Assembly: GCA_009698045.1 (NCBI GenBank)
Contig: WLRE01000056.1
Location: 1-8,483 of the forward strand
DNA length: 8,483 bases
Source of the DNA: Actinomycetota bacterium
Lineage (GTDB): Bacteria > Actinomycetota > Actinomycetes > Nanopelagicales > Nanopelagicaceae
Reading direction: 5' to 3'
The stretch's first letter is position 1. Every line of letters starts with the position of its first letter. The notes below the pieces were generated by a model. That model saw only the letters and a program-made list of their open reading frames with translations. It ran no database searches and was not told the origin of the DNA. Of this stretch, positions 1 to 6,370 are shown one piece after another. The translations under genes were made by a program, and so were the position numbers.

Positions 1-469
1 AAAAAGTTTGGAGCTTTTCTGCTCCAACCGTAAGAAAATAGCTTTCATCATGCGGAAGCAATTTTCTAAGCCAATATCCCGAAGGGTTGCCATAAGGCGC
101 TGCAATTATCTGGTCATAACGAGTAACACTTTTCAGGCGTTCAAGCCAGATTTGAGCGGCAGTCGTTCCTGCGCCTTTCGTGCCATCGCTTAGTAAATAG
201 GGCTCGGTCATAGATTGAACTTCATCAATCAAAGCGGGATCTATCTGCCAGATACGCGATCCGGCAATCGGATTAAAAATCTTTGATCCAAGAGTTCCGT
301 TGTAGGAAAGAAGAGTTGCTAGATCATCATCGACAAAGGCGCCATCGAGTTGACGGTGTGTTGGTTCAGTAAGAAAAATAACGGTTGTTGCTTGAGCTGG
401 AGAGATAAGAGTAAGAGAAGTGAGAGATGTAAAAACAAGGAGAAAGAGAATCCTCTTCGCGCTTTTCAC
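1..469 (-). CDS. DUF6049 family exported protein, N-terminal part (cut by left window edge)
   Basis: This frame is open from a GTG at 467-469 to the window edge, giving 156 codons without a stop; the C-terminal part lies outside. It starts inside the stop codon of the Nudix gene (GTGA shared at 466-469), so the two are almost certainly co-transcribed and translationally coupled. Residues 1-26 form a clear signal peptide: basic MKSAKR, a hydrophobic stretch, then an SPAQA cleavage-type end. The mature part contains IWQIDPALIDEV (about residues 75-86) and IIAAPYGNP (about 126-134), which resemble the conserved 'DPALLD' and 'xPYGDP' segments I know from actinobacterial DUF6049 proteins such as Rv3909. 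Position after mutT4 supports this, and murJ usually follows. The molecular function is unknown. Members are generally large, envelope-exposed and end with a C-terminal membrane helix. A link to lipid II export or cell-wall assembly is inferred only from linkage. Confidence 0.82.
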   Translation of the reverse strand, partial: MKSAKRILFLLVFTSLTSLTLISPAQATTVIFLTEPTHRQLDGAFVDDDLATLLSYNGTLGSKIFNPIAGSRIWQIDPALIDEVQSMTEPYLLSDGTKGAGTTAAQIWLERLKSVTRYDQIIAAPYGNPSGYWLRKLLPHDESYFLTVGAEKLQTF

Positions 470-1098
470 TGTTTAATCTCCCCAGATTTAGCAATGAGCT
501 TCTTCTCATCTGGGTAGGCAAGCATCGAGATAATATCTTCGAGTGGGAACCATCCAACATCATCAACTTCGGTAATTTGTGGTGCTAAATGGCCGCCAGT
601 CTCTTTAAAGAGATAGTGATGAACTGTTTTATGAATGCGCTTTCCACCAGCCATAAACCAGAAATCGATTACGCCAAGAGATTTAGAAATTTCACTTTCA
701 ATGCCGGTCTCTTCACACACTTCACGAATCGCAGCTTCTTCTGGCGTCTCACCTTCTTCGATATGTCCCTTAGGCAGTGACCATAAGAGCCGTTCACCCT
801 TTTGGTCCTTTAAATCTTTACGACCAATAAGTAAGCCCTTGGTGCCTGTTGTATCAATGACTAATCCACCTGCACTAACTTCATCCACACGCTTGGCGTA
901 CTTCATGGGTTTATGCGGAGCAGACTTTTGAGGCTTGTTGGCGGTAGCCGTTTTATTTGAGGGCGCTTTCTGATCTGCGCCAGTCGTTGAAGTTGAGTGA
1001 GGTGAGTGTGAACCAGCCGGGCGCTTTCTTCTGCGCTTTTTCCGCTTTACTAATGGAGCAGAAACGGCTTCGCCACCCGCACCAGGTGCCGGGGTCAT
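466..1098 (-). CDS. mutT4: Nudix hydrolase, MutT4-like
   Basis: This 210-residue protein carries a perfect Nudix box (GX5EX7REUXEEXGU) at residues 111-133: GHIEEGE, then REV, then EETGI. The family hydrolyses nucleoside diphosphates linked to another group, using Mg2+ bound by the box glutamates; the exact substrate cannot be read here. Flanking segments SAGGLVID (75-82), LLWSLPKGHIE and HKTVHHYLF match the M. tuberculosis MutT4 (Rv3908) pattern, and the position between the CCA gene and the DUF6049 gene agrees. Residues 1-64 are a low-complexity tail with a basic cluster KRKKRRRKR (18-26), also seen in Rv3908 and probably disordered. The start at ATG 1096-1098 is supported by a -10-like TACCCT exactly six bases upstream and by the conserved basic tail. 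Met65 is a possible shorter start just before the catalytic domain. Its stop overlaps the next gene by 4 bp. Family assignment is very secure; the MutT4 orthology is good. Confidence 0.9.
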   Translation of the reverse strand: MTPAPGAGGEAVSAPLVKRKKRRRKRPAGSHSPHSTSTTGADQKAPSNKTATANKPQKSAPHKPMKYAKRVDEVSAGGLVIDTTGTKGLLIGRKDLKDQKGERLLWSLPKGHIEEGETPEEAAIREVCEETGIESEISKSLGVIDFWFMAGGKRIHKTVHHYLFKETGGHLAPQITEVDDVGWFPLEDIISMLAYPDEKKLIAKSGEIKQ

Positions 1099-1129
1099 AG
1101 AGCAAGGGTACTGCTCTAACCTTGCCTAT
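1099..1129. promoter_or_regulatory. 31-bp divergent double promoter (Nudix / CCA), both predicted leaderless
   Basis: The gap between the two divergent start codons holds a TANNNT box for each direction. On the minus strand TACCCT (1110-1105) ends six bases before the Nudix ATG, so transcription would start at the A of the start codon. On the plus strand TAACCT (1117-1122) predicts a start at about 1129, one base before the GTG of the CCA gene. No Shine-Dalgarno sequence is visible for either gene. Any -35 contact for one promoter falls on the start of the other gene (about 1128-1133 and 1094-1099) and is not a good TTGACA match. The two polymerases could not occupy this DNA at the same time, so some mutual interference is expected. 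This rests on motif position only. Confidence 0.5.
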
Positions 1130-2593
1130 GTGATGACGCAGAGCCCGAATAATTTAGGGGCAGACCCCCGCGCAATTGCGATCAATCGCGCCACCGAAGC
1201 TCTGTTGAGCGGCGCTCCCGTCGCACTCGAATTAGCCACTCTATTTAAAGAGGCGGGCCACACCTTGGCTTTAGTGGGCGGCCCAGTTCGCGATGCAATT
1301 TTGGGACGACTAGGAAATGATTTAGATTTCACAACAAGTGCGCGCCCAGATATAACTTCTAAGATCTTAAAGAAGTGGGCAGATGCTGTTTGGGAGACCG
1401 GCGCACAGTTTGGAACTATCGCTGCAAAACACGGGCAACTCACTATTGAAATTACAACATATCGCTCTGAAAGTTACGATTCAAATAGTCGTAAACCTGA
1501 TGTTGATTTCGGAAACTCCATCGAAGGAGACTTGGGTCGTCGCGATTTCACAGTAAATGCAATGGCTCTCGAATTAACGACCGATCAACCTACATTCATT
1601 GATCTATTCGACGGTGTTACAGATTTAATGAGAAGAGTATTGCGCACTCCAGGTAAAGCTGAAGATTCATTCTCGGATGATCCATTACGAATGATGCGCG
1701 CCGCTCGATTTGCTGCGCAGTTAGATTTCACTTTAGATTCCGGAGTGCTTACAGCAATCACAGAAATGAATGAACGAATTACTATAATCTCCGCTGAGCG
1801 CGTTCATGATGAACTAGTGAAATTAATTATGTCGAATAATCCACGTGCTGGGCTATCTATATTGGTGGACTCAGGGTTGGCGAACATTGTCTTGCCCGAG
1901 TTGCCTAAATTAAAATTAGAGATTGATGAACACCACCACCACAAAGATGTCTATGAACATACGTTGACGGTTCTTGAGCAAGCTATTGCGCTCGAAGATC
2001 GACTAGGCGGACCCAATCTTGTAATTCGTTTAGCTGCTTTGCTCCATGACATAGGCAAGCCACGCACTCGCGAGCTCATTCCTGGTGGTGGTGTTTCATT
2101 TCATCACCATGAAGTTGTAGGCGCACGAATGGCCAAGGAGCGCTTGCGCGCGCTGCGTTTTAGCAATGACATCATTAAAGATGTATCTACTCTGGTCTTT
2201 CTCCACCTACGTTTTCATGGGTACGGAACAGGTGAATGGACCGATTCAGCAGTTCGCAGATATATCCGCGATGCCGGAGATCTCTTAGTTCACCTCCACC
2301 TGCTTACTCGCGCGGATTGCACCACCCGCAATAAGGCAAAGGCTGAGAAATTAGCTCAAACCTACGACTCATTAGAAGAGCGAATTATTCAACTCATGGA
2401 AGAGGAGGAGCTCAACAAGATCCGCCCAGACCTTGATGGATTGGCGATTATGAACATCTTAGGTATTTCACCATCTCCAATAGTGGGCAAGGCATATCAA
2501 TACTTATTGGACCTTCGAATGGAGCGCGGACCATTGGGTGAAGAGGCAGCGAAAGCAGAACTACTTACTTGGTGGAATCAGCAGCAAAAGTAG
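1130..2593 (+). CDS. pcnA: CCA tRNA nucleotidyltransferase (class II) with HD domain
   Basis: This 487-residue enzyme adds or repairs the 3' CCA end of tRNAs in the cytoplasm. The head domain shows GGPVRD (50-55), the metal-binding pair DLD (D64, D66), RRDFTVNAMA (137-146) and the nucleotide-recognition segment DPLRMMRAARF (184-194), all diagnostic of class II tRNA nucleotidyltransferase/poly(A) polymerase proteins. The C-terminal half has an HD phosphohydrolase domain: H277 in YEH, H306-D307 in LLHDIGK, the FHHHE cluster near 324-328 and D396. The full architecture and length match actinobacterial PcnA (Rv3907c, about 480 residues). The single gene is expected to do complete CCA addition, as is typical of Actinobacteria. 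GTG 1130 or the immediately following ATG 1133 may start it; both lie within a few bases of the predicted transcript start. A natural HHHH run occurs at 268-271 in a segment that is His-rich in relatives. The 3' end overlaps the convergent MFS gene by 29 bp. Confidence 0.95.
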   Translation: MMTQSPNNLGADPRAIAINRATEALLSGAPVALELATLFKEAGHTLALVGGPVRDAILGRLGNDLDFTTSARPDITSKILKKWADAVWETGAQFGTIAAKHGQLTIEITTYRSESYDSNSRKPDVDFGNSIEGDLGRRDFTVNAMALELTTDQPTFIDLFDGVTDLMRRVLRTPGKAEDSFSDDPLRMMRAARFAAQLDFTLDSGVLTAITEMNERITIISAERVHDELVKLIMSNNPRAGLSILVDSGLANIVLPELPKLKLEIDEHHHHKDVYEHTLTVLEQAIALEDRLGGPNLVIRLAALLHDIGKPRTRELIPGGGVSFHHHEVVGARMAKERLRALRFSNDIIKDVSTLVFLHLRFHGYGTGEWTDSAVRRYIRDAGDLLVHLHLLTRADCTTRNKAKAEKLAQTYDSLEERIIQLMEEEELNKIRPDLDGLAIMNILGISPSPIVGKAYQYLLDLRMERGPLGEEAAKAELLTWWNQQQK

Positions 2594-3821
2594 TCTTTCG
2601 CAAGAGAGTGAGTGCTGCAAAAAGATAGATAGCAGCCATCACAAATGGCAACACATGAGACTGCCCGCTAATAGGAAGTATTGCTGCCGCCATTAGCGCG
2701 CCAGACATAATTCCTGCGTTGACTGCAACATCATAAAATGCAAAGACTCTGCCGCGGTATTCATCCTGAATCTTGGATTGCACTAAAGCATCATTAGTTA
2801 CTTTAAGTCCTTGACCAAAGAGGCCTACAAAAAATGCAGTAAGGATGAAAATAATCTGTCCTTGATTTACTGCAAAGAGAATCAGAATTGGAACTGGACC
2901 AATAAGTGAGAACCTAATCCACTTGTGGCGACCCAGATGTGCAACTGCCCAAGGACTAAGAATTGAACCGATACCTACACCGACGCCGGCAATAGCAAGT
3001 GCGTAACCAAATCCTCTCAAGCCAGCATCCGGGTTATCTGGTGAATGAAAGGTATTTCGCTCGAGCAATAAACCCATCAATGTAAGTGCTGTAACTCCAC
3101 CGCGCTGAATAGCAGTGGCGATAATTCCGCGAAGCGAATCGCCATGGGATCGAAGAATTGAGAAACCCTCAAACATTTCAGCAAGACCACGAATGTCAGA
3201 CGTTACTTCATGTTCGTGTGGACCAATATCTTTCTTTCCTAATTGCTGAGTGATTACTGCGGCCAGAAGATATGAGGCACTTGCAAGAAGAACTACAACA
3301 AAACTTGAGAAGTCACTATTTGATGAGTGATCCAAAAGATTCTTTATGCCTATTCCAATACCACCACCAATAACGACGCTTATAGTCCCACCCGTTACAG
3401 CTAATGCGTTTGTTGCGACCAAGCTTTCGCGAGGGGAGAGCAGTGGCAGACCGGCAGATAAGCCGGCAAGAATTAATCGATTCGAACCGAAAGCGAGTAG
3501 TACAAAGAATGTGAGGAGCAGGCCCGTAGCTCCAGCTTTAATAAGAATTGCAACAACAATTAGATCTAGCGCACGAAATGTATTAGCGAAAGTAACTATT
3601 CGCTGGCGACTAAATCGATCGAGAAAAATTCCGACATAAGGCCCAACGATTGAATACGGCAGTAGAACTACGGCGAAAGCAGCAGCCGCATCTATGGCAC
3701 TCGGGGCGCGCTCGGGAGAGAAGAGCACAAAGGAGGCCAGGGCAGATTGAAAAACCCCATCCGTAAGCTGCCCCAACCACCTAATAGATAGGAGGGCGCG
3801 CAATTTTTGAGTAAGCACCAC
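2565..3821 (-). CDS. MFS transporter, probable exporter of unknown substrate
   Basis: This 418-residue, strongly hydrophobic protein is consistent with about 12 membrane helices in the cytoplasmic membrane. The loop after helix 2 carries a major facilitator motif A variant, G64-IFLDRFSRQR, with D68 and the following arginines. A matching loop AHLGRHKW (about 294-301) sits in the second half. VLFSPERA, LLPYSIVGP and EYRGRVFAFYD (354-364) are typical of actinobacterial MFS proteins related to the EntS/MFS_3 type. No substrate can be inferred. The start is GTG 3821, directly followed by a second GTG; TACGCT (3834-3829) ends seven bases upstream, again predicting an almost leaderless mRNA. It is divergent from the DUF5318 gene across 44 bp and convergent with the CCA gene, overlapping it by 29 bp. 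It has no counterpart in the corresponding M. tuberculosis blocks, though similar proteins occur beside these genes in other Actinobacteria as far as I recall. Confidence 0.85.
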   Translation of the reverse strand: MVLTQKLRALLSIRWLGQLTDGVFQSALASFVLFSPERAPSAIDAAAAFAVVLLPYSIVGPYVGIFLDRFSRQRIVTFANTFRALDLIVVAILIKAGATGLLLTFFVLLAFGSNRLILAGLSAGLPLLSPRESLVATNALAVTGGTISVVIGGGIGIGIKNLLDHSSNSDFSSFVVVLLASASYLLAAVITQQLGKKDIGPHEHEVTSDIRGLAEMFEGFSILRSHGDSLRGIIATAIQRGGVTALTLMGLLLERNTFHSPDNPDAGLRGFGYALAIAGVGVGIGSILSPWAVAHLGRHKWIRFSLIGPVPILILFAVNQGQIIFILTAFFVGLFGQGLKVTNDALVQSKIQDEYRGRVFAFYDVAVNAGIMSGALMAAAILPISGQSHVLPFVMAAIYLFAALTLLRKTTFAADSTK

Positions 3822-3865
3822 GCCCCCGAGCGTAGTAACTAATTGGGGATTATCCTTATCGGATT
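3822..3865. promoter_or_regulatory. 44-bp divergent promoter region (MFS / DUF5318)
   Basis: The region carries a minus-strand box TACGCT (3834-3829), predicting a 1-nt leader for the MFS gene, and a plus-strand box TATCCT (3851-3856), predicting a 3-nt leader for the DUF5318 gene. There is no Shine-Dalgarno sequence on either side and no convincing -35 element. The rightward box overlaps a small symmetrical element: GGAT, one base, ATCC (3847-3855), followed after five bases by another GGAT (3861-3864). The 7-mer GGATTAT occurs twice, 14 bp apart (3847-3853 and 3861-3867). This might be an operator, but such short repeats also arise by chance. Confidence 0.4.
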
Positions 3866-4354
3866 ATGTGGTCAAAACGAGATCTCATCGATTATTCACT
3901 TGATCGTCGCGCTACGTTAGTTTCTCTCCGCCGAGGCTCAGTGTCTGCCCTTGATGCATGTGACGCCGATCCATATTTAAAACGCGCAGCCGAGTATCAC
4001 GGCGAGATAACTAAGCGCGAATGCCCAATCTGCAAGAAATTGAATATTCGAGAGCTCCGTTACGCCTTTGGTGATCAACTCGGCCAATACTCAGGTCGAA
4101 TCAAATCTCTGGCCGAACTCGATGAGATGCAGAACGAATATGGCGAGTTCCGCGTCTACACGGTAGAGATTTGTCTTGACTGCGGCTGGAACCATTTGAT
4201 CTACTCCTATTTATTAGGAGATGGCGTTGCACGTAAAGCACCCCGCAAATCGCACACTATGGAGGACGATGATTGGGGACATCTGACTGGCGCTGCCCGC
4301 CCAGACGGTCGAGTAAAGGCTTGGTATATGCCAAGTGAGGGCAAACGCAGGTAA
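3866..4354 (+). CDS. DUF5318 family protein, predicted zinc ribbon
   Basis: This 162-residue soluble protein has no signal peptide or membrane helix. Two CxxC knuckles, C53-P-I-C56 and C103-L-D-C106, are spaced 46 residues apart and form a probable zinc ribbon. The N-terminal part (RDLIDYSLDRRATL) and the segment VEICLDCGWNHL match what I know of DUF5318, an actinobacterial family found directly upstream of the class A PBP gene (Rv0049 before ponA1). Its function is not known. The C-terminal 40 residues are charged and probably flexible. The gene lies 18 bp before the PBP gene in the same direction. The stable linkage suggests a role tied to PBP synthesis or activity, and the zinc ribbon leaves nucleic-acid or protein binding open; both are inference. 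The ATG start agrees with a -10-like box that leaves only a 3-nt leader. Confidence 0.82.
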   Translation: MWSKRDLIDYSLDRRATLVSLRRGSVSALDACDADPYLKRAAEYHGEITKRECPICKKLNIRELRYAFGDQLGQYSGRIKSLAELDEMQNEYGEFRVYTVEICLDCGWNHLIYSYLLGDGVARKAPRKSHTMEDDDWGHLTGAARPDGRVKAWYMPSEGKRR

Positions 4355-4360
4355 CACCAG

Positions 4361-4366
4361 TAACCT
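4361..4366 (+). promoter_or_regulatory. -10-like box of a leaderless promoter for the PBP gene
   Basis: TAACCT lies in the 18-bp gap after the DUF5318 stop and ends exactly six bases before the PBP ATG, so a transcript from it would begin at the A of the start codon. There is no Shine-Dalgarno sequence before this ATG, which fits a leaderless message. The same hexamer in nearly the same position precedes the CCA gene. The PBP gene could thus be transcribed on its own as well as by read-through from the DUF5318 gene. Confidence 0.5.
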
Positions 4367-4372
4367 TTCATC

Positions 4373-6364
4373 ATGGCATCGGGAATTCATTGGGAGCGCG
4401 CTCGCATTAAGCAATTAGCGATACGCCTACTAATTTTCGGTAGCGGTTTAGGTTTCATCCTCGGCGCACTTGCATTTCTGATTGCATATTTCACCGTTTC
4501 GATCCCAGACCCTAATGCATTTGTAAATAGCCAATCCACCATAATTCAATATGCAGATGGTCAAGAAGTAGGACGCCTAGGTTCTGAAAATCGAACCATT
4601 GTTAAATTAGCAAATATCCCATTACATATTCGTGAGGCGGTAATGGCTGCCGAGGATCGCAATTACTACAGCGAGAGTGCGATTAGCCCACAAGGAATCG
4701 CTCGGGCAATTTGGGACAACATTAAGAGTCTCGGTAAAGGCGGTGGTGGCTCCACTATTACTCAGCAATATGCAAAGACAGCGTTTCTTAGTCCTGAGCG
4801 AACAATTATCCGCAAGGTAAAAGAGTTCGTTATAGCAATTAAATTACAACAACAAATGTCCAAGGATCAGATTCTCGAGAATTATCTCAACACCATTTAC
4901 TTTGGGCGAGGCTCTTATGGAATCCAGACCGCCTCTGAAGTCTATTTTGGCAGGAGCGTCAAACAGTTAACTATTTCGCAGGCCGCAGTTCTCGCAAGCA
5001 TTCTCAATGCACCAGGATTCTTTGATCCTTCGTACGGGGAAAATAATCTCAAACGCCTTCAATATCGATTCCAGTACGTCGTAGATGGAATGTACAAAGC
5101 AAAATGGATTAATGAGGCAGAGTACAAGGCAGTGAAATTTCCAGTTATTAAAGATCGCGTAACTTCTGGAGCGCTCGCCGGACCTAAAGGGTATTTAATT
5201 TCATGGGTCGTTCACGAACTCAAAAATCTGGGTTTCACCGAAGAGCAGTTACAAACTGGTGGATATGTCATTAAAACTACCCTCGAAAAGAGAGCACAAA
5301 CCGCTGCGGTAGATGCGGTAGATAAAATCATTCCGCAAAAGATTCCCGACGATTTAAAAGTTGGCCTCATATCAATTAGACCTGGCACTGGTGAAATAGT
5401 TGCTATGTACGGTGGTAAAGATTATTTAGTAAGCCAACTAAATAACGCCACCCAATCAATTGCACAGGCCGGATCAACATATAAGCCTTTTGCAATCATT
5501 GCGGCGTTAGAGAATGGAATTCCATTAACTTCCATCTGGAATGGTGGATCACCAAAGGTGTACGACGACATTGGTGCACAGAAGCCGTATCCAGTTTTCA
5601 ACTACAGCAACGAGCAGTTCGGGGATATTGATTTACTAGAAGCAACCGCTCACTCAGTGAACACCATATTTGTTCCGCTTGGAATGAAAGCAGGAGTTGA
5701 AAATGTGGTCGACGCGGCACGAAGAGCTGGTATTCCTTCAAGTGTTGAAATGATAGCCACCCCCTCAATTTCATTGGGAGTATCTAGTCCTCACGTCATT
5801 GATGTTGCCAATGCTTATGCAACTTTTGCGGCGAACGGTCTTTACTCCAAACCATTCATCATCAAAGAAGTACTTGGATCAAACGGTGGCATCTTCTATC
5901 AAGGCAGCATTTCTACACAACAGGTCTTTCAACCCAACATCATCGCCGATCTGACTTATGCACTCGAACAAGTTCCAATTCGTGGAACTTCGGCATGGGC
6001 GCTCTCTAGTTTTGGTCGACCTAGCGCCGGCAAAACCGGAACAACAACCAACAACGGAGCGGCTTGGTACAACGGATATGTCCCACAATTGGCAACGAGC
6101 GTGGCGATGTTTAGAACCGATGCAACTTTGTCGCTGAATGGAATCGGTGGCCTGCGTTCAGTAACGGGCGGCACTTATCCGGCAATGATTTGGAACGCCT
6201 ACATGAAGAAGGCGCTTAAGGGCCTACCTATCGAAAGATTCCCAGAACCAGCTAACGTCAATGGCATCGAACCAATCAATATGGTTGATGCCGTCCCCAC
6301 TCTTGATCCTTCATTAGCGATACCGACTCCAACCCCAACGCCCACTCCCACAAAAAAGAGATAG
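4373..6364 (+). CDS. ponA: Class A penicillin-binding protein (glycosyltransferase/transpeptidase), PonA1-like
   Basis: This 663-residue bifunctional enzyme polymerises lipid II into glycan strands and cross-links the stem peptides outside the membrane. A short cytoplasmic N-terminus with basic residues leads into one membrane anchor (about 19-42). The GT51 transglycosylase domain shows EDRNYYS with catalytic E94, GGSTITQQYAKT (125-136), the KEFVIAIKLQQ segment with a second conserved glutamate (E151), and ILENYLNTIYFG. The transpeptidase domain has all three penicillin-binding motifs: S368-TYK371 (nucleophile in GSTYKPF), S428-V-N430 and K554-TGT. The tail after about 615 is Pro-rich and ends in five PT repeats followed by KKR (about 651-663), probably a flexible extracellular end. 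Length and order match actinobacterial PonA1 without a PASTA domain. The gene follows DUF5318 by 18 bp and precedes the glycosyltransferase gene by 6 bp. The ATG start is fixed by the leaderless box at 4361-4366. All catalytic residues are present, so it should be active. Confidence 0.94.
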   Translation: MASGIHWERARIKQLAIRLLIFGSGLGFILGALAFLIAYFTVSIPDPNAFVNSQSTIIQYADGQEVGRLGSENRTIVKLANIPLHIREAVMAAEDRNYYSESAISPQGIARAIWDNIKSLGKGGGGSTITQQYAKTAFLSPERTIIRKVKEFVIAIKLQQQMSKDQILENYLNTIYFGRGSYGIQTASEVYFGRSVKQLTISQAAVLASILNAPGFFDPSYGENNLKRLQYRFQYVVDGMYKAKWINEAEYKAVKFPVIKDRVTSGALAGPKGYLISWVVHELKNLGFTEEQLQTGGYVIKTTLEKRAQTAAVDAVDKIIPQKIPDDLKVGLISIRPGTGEIVAMYGGKDYLVSQLNNATQSIAQAGSTYKPFAIIAALENGIPLTSIWNGGSPKVYDDIGAQKPYPVFNYSNEQFGDIDLLEATAHSVNTIFVPLGMKAGVENVVDAARRAGIPSSVEMIATPSISLGVSSPHVIDVANAYATFAANGLYSKPFIIKEVLGSNGGIFYQGSISTQQVFQPNIIADLTYALEQVPIRGTSAWALSSFGRPSAGKTGTTTNNGAAWYNGYVPQLATSVAMFRTDATLSLNGIGGLRSVTGGTYPAMIWNAYMKKALKGLPIERFPEPANVNGIEPINMVDAVPTLDPSLAIPTPTPTPTPTKKR

Positions 6365-6370
6365 CCCGCA

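Noticed and set aside
8..193. 61-codon plus-strand frame starting at position 8
   Set aside because: It lies wholly antisense to the DUF6049 gene, which has a signal peptide and family-like motifs; the plus frame has no family resemblance.
366..566. 66-codon minus-strand frame across the Nudix/DUF6049 junction
   Set aside because: It overlaps the 3' end of the Nudix gene and the signal-peptide region of DUF6049 in another frame; the composition is that of a shadow (Ser/Tyr runs).
589..931. Two plus-strand frames opposite the Nudix gene
   Set aside because: They are antisense to the intact Nudix domain and have no recognisable domain or start signals.
1126..1443. 105-codon minus-strand frame opposite the CCA gene
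   Set aside because: It mirrors the conserved head domain of the CCA enzyme and has no motif of its own.
1930..1941. CAC repeat coding HHHH in the CCA enzyme as an artificial tag
   Set aside because: It is internal, in the HD-domain segment that is naturally His-rich in this family, so it is not a tag.
3346..3639. 97-codon plus-strand frame opposite the MFS gene
   Set aside because: Antisense shadow of membrane helices; low-complexity Pro/Ile content explained by the opposite strand.
5879..6174. Two minus-strand frames opposite the PBP transpeptidase domain
   Set aside because: They cover the KTGT motif region of an intact PBP gene on the other strand and show no family features.
6328..6364. 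PTPTPTPTPT-coding repeat as a possible slippage or phase-variable tract
   Set aside because: The codons for Pro and Thr vary, so the DNA is not a perfect microsatellite; it is more simply a flexible Pro-rich tail.
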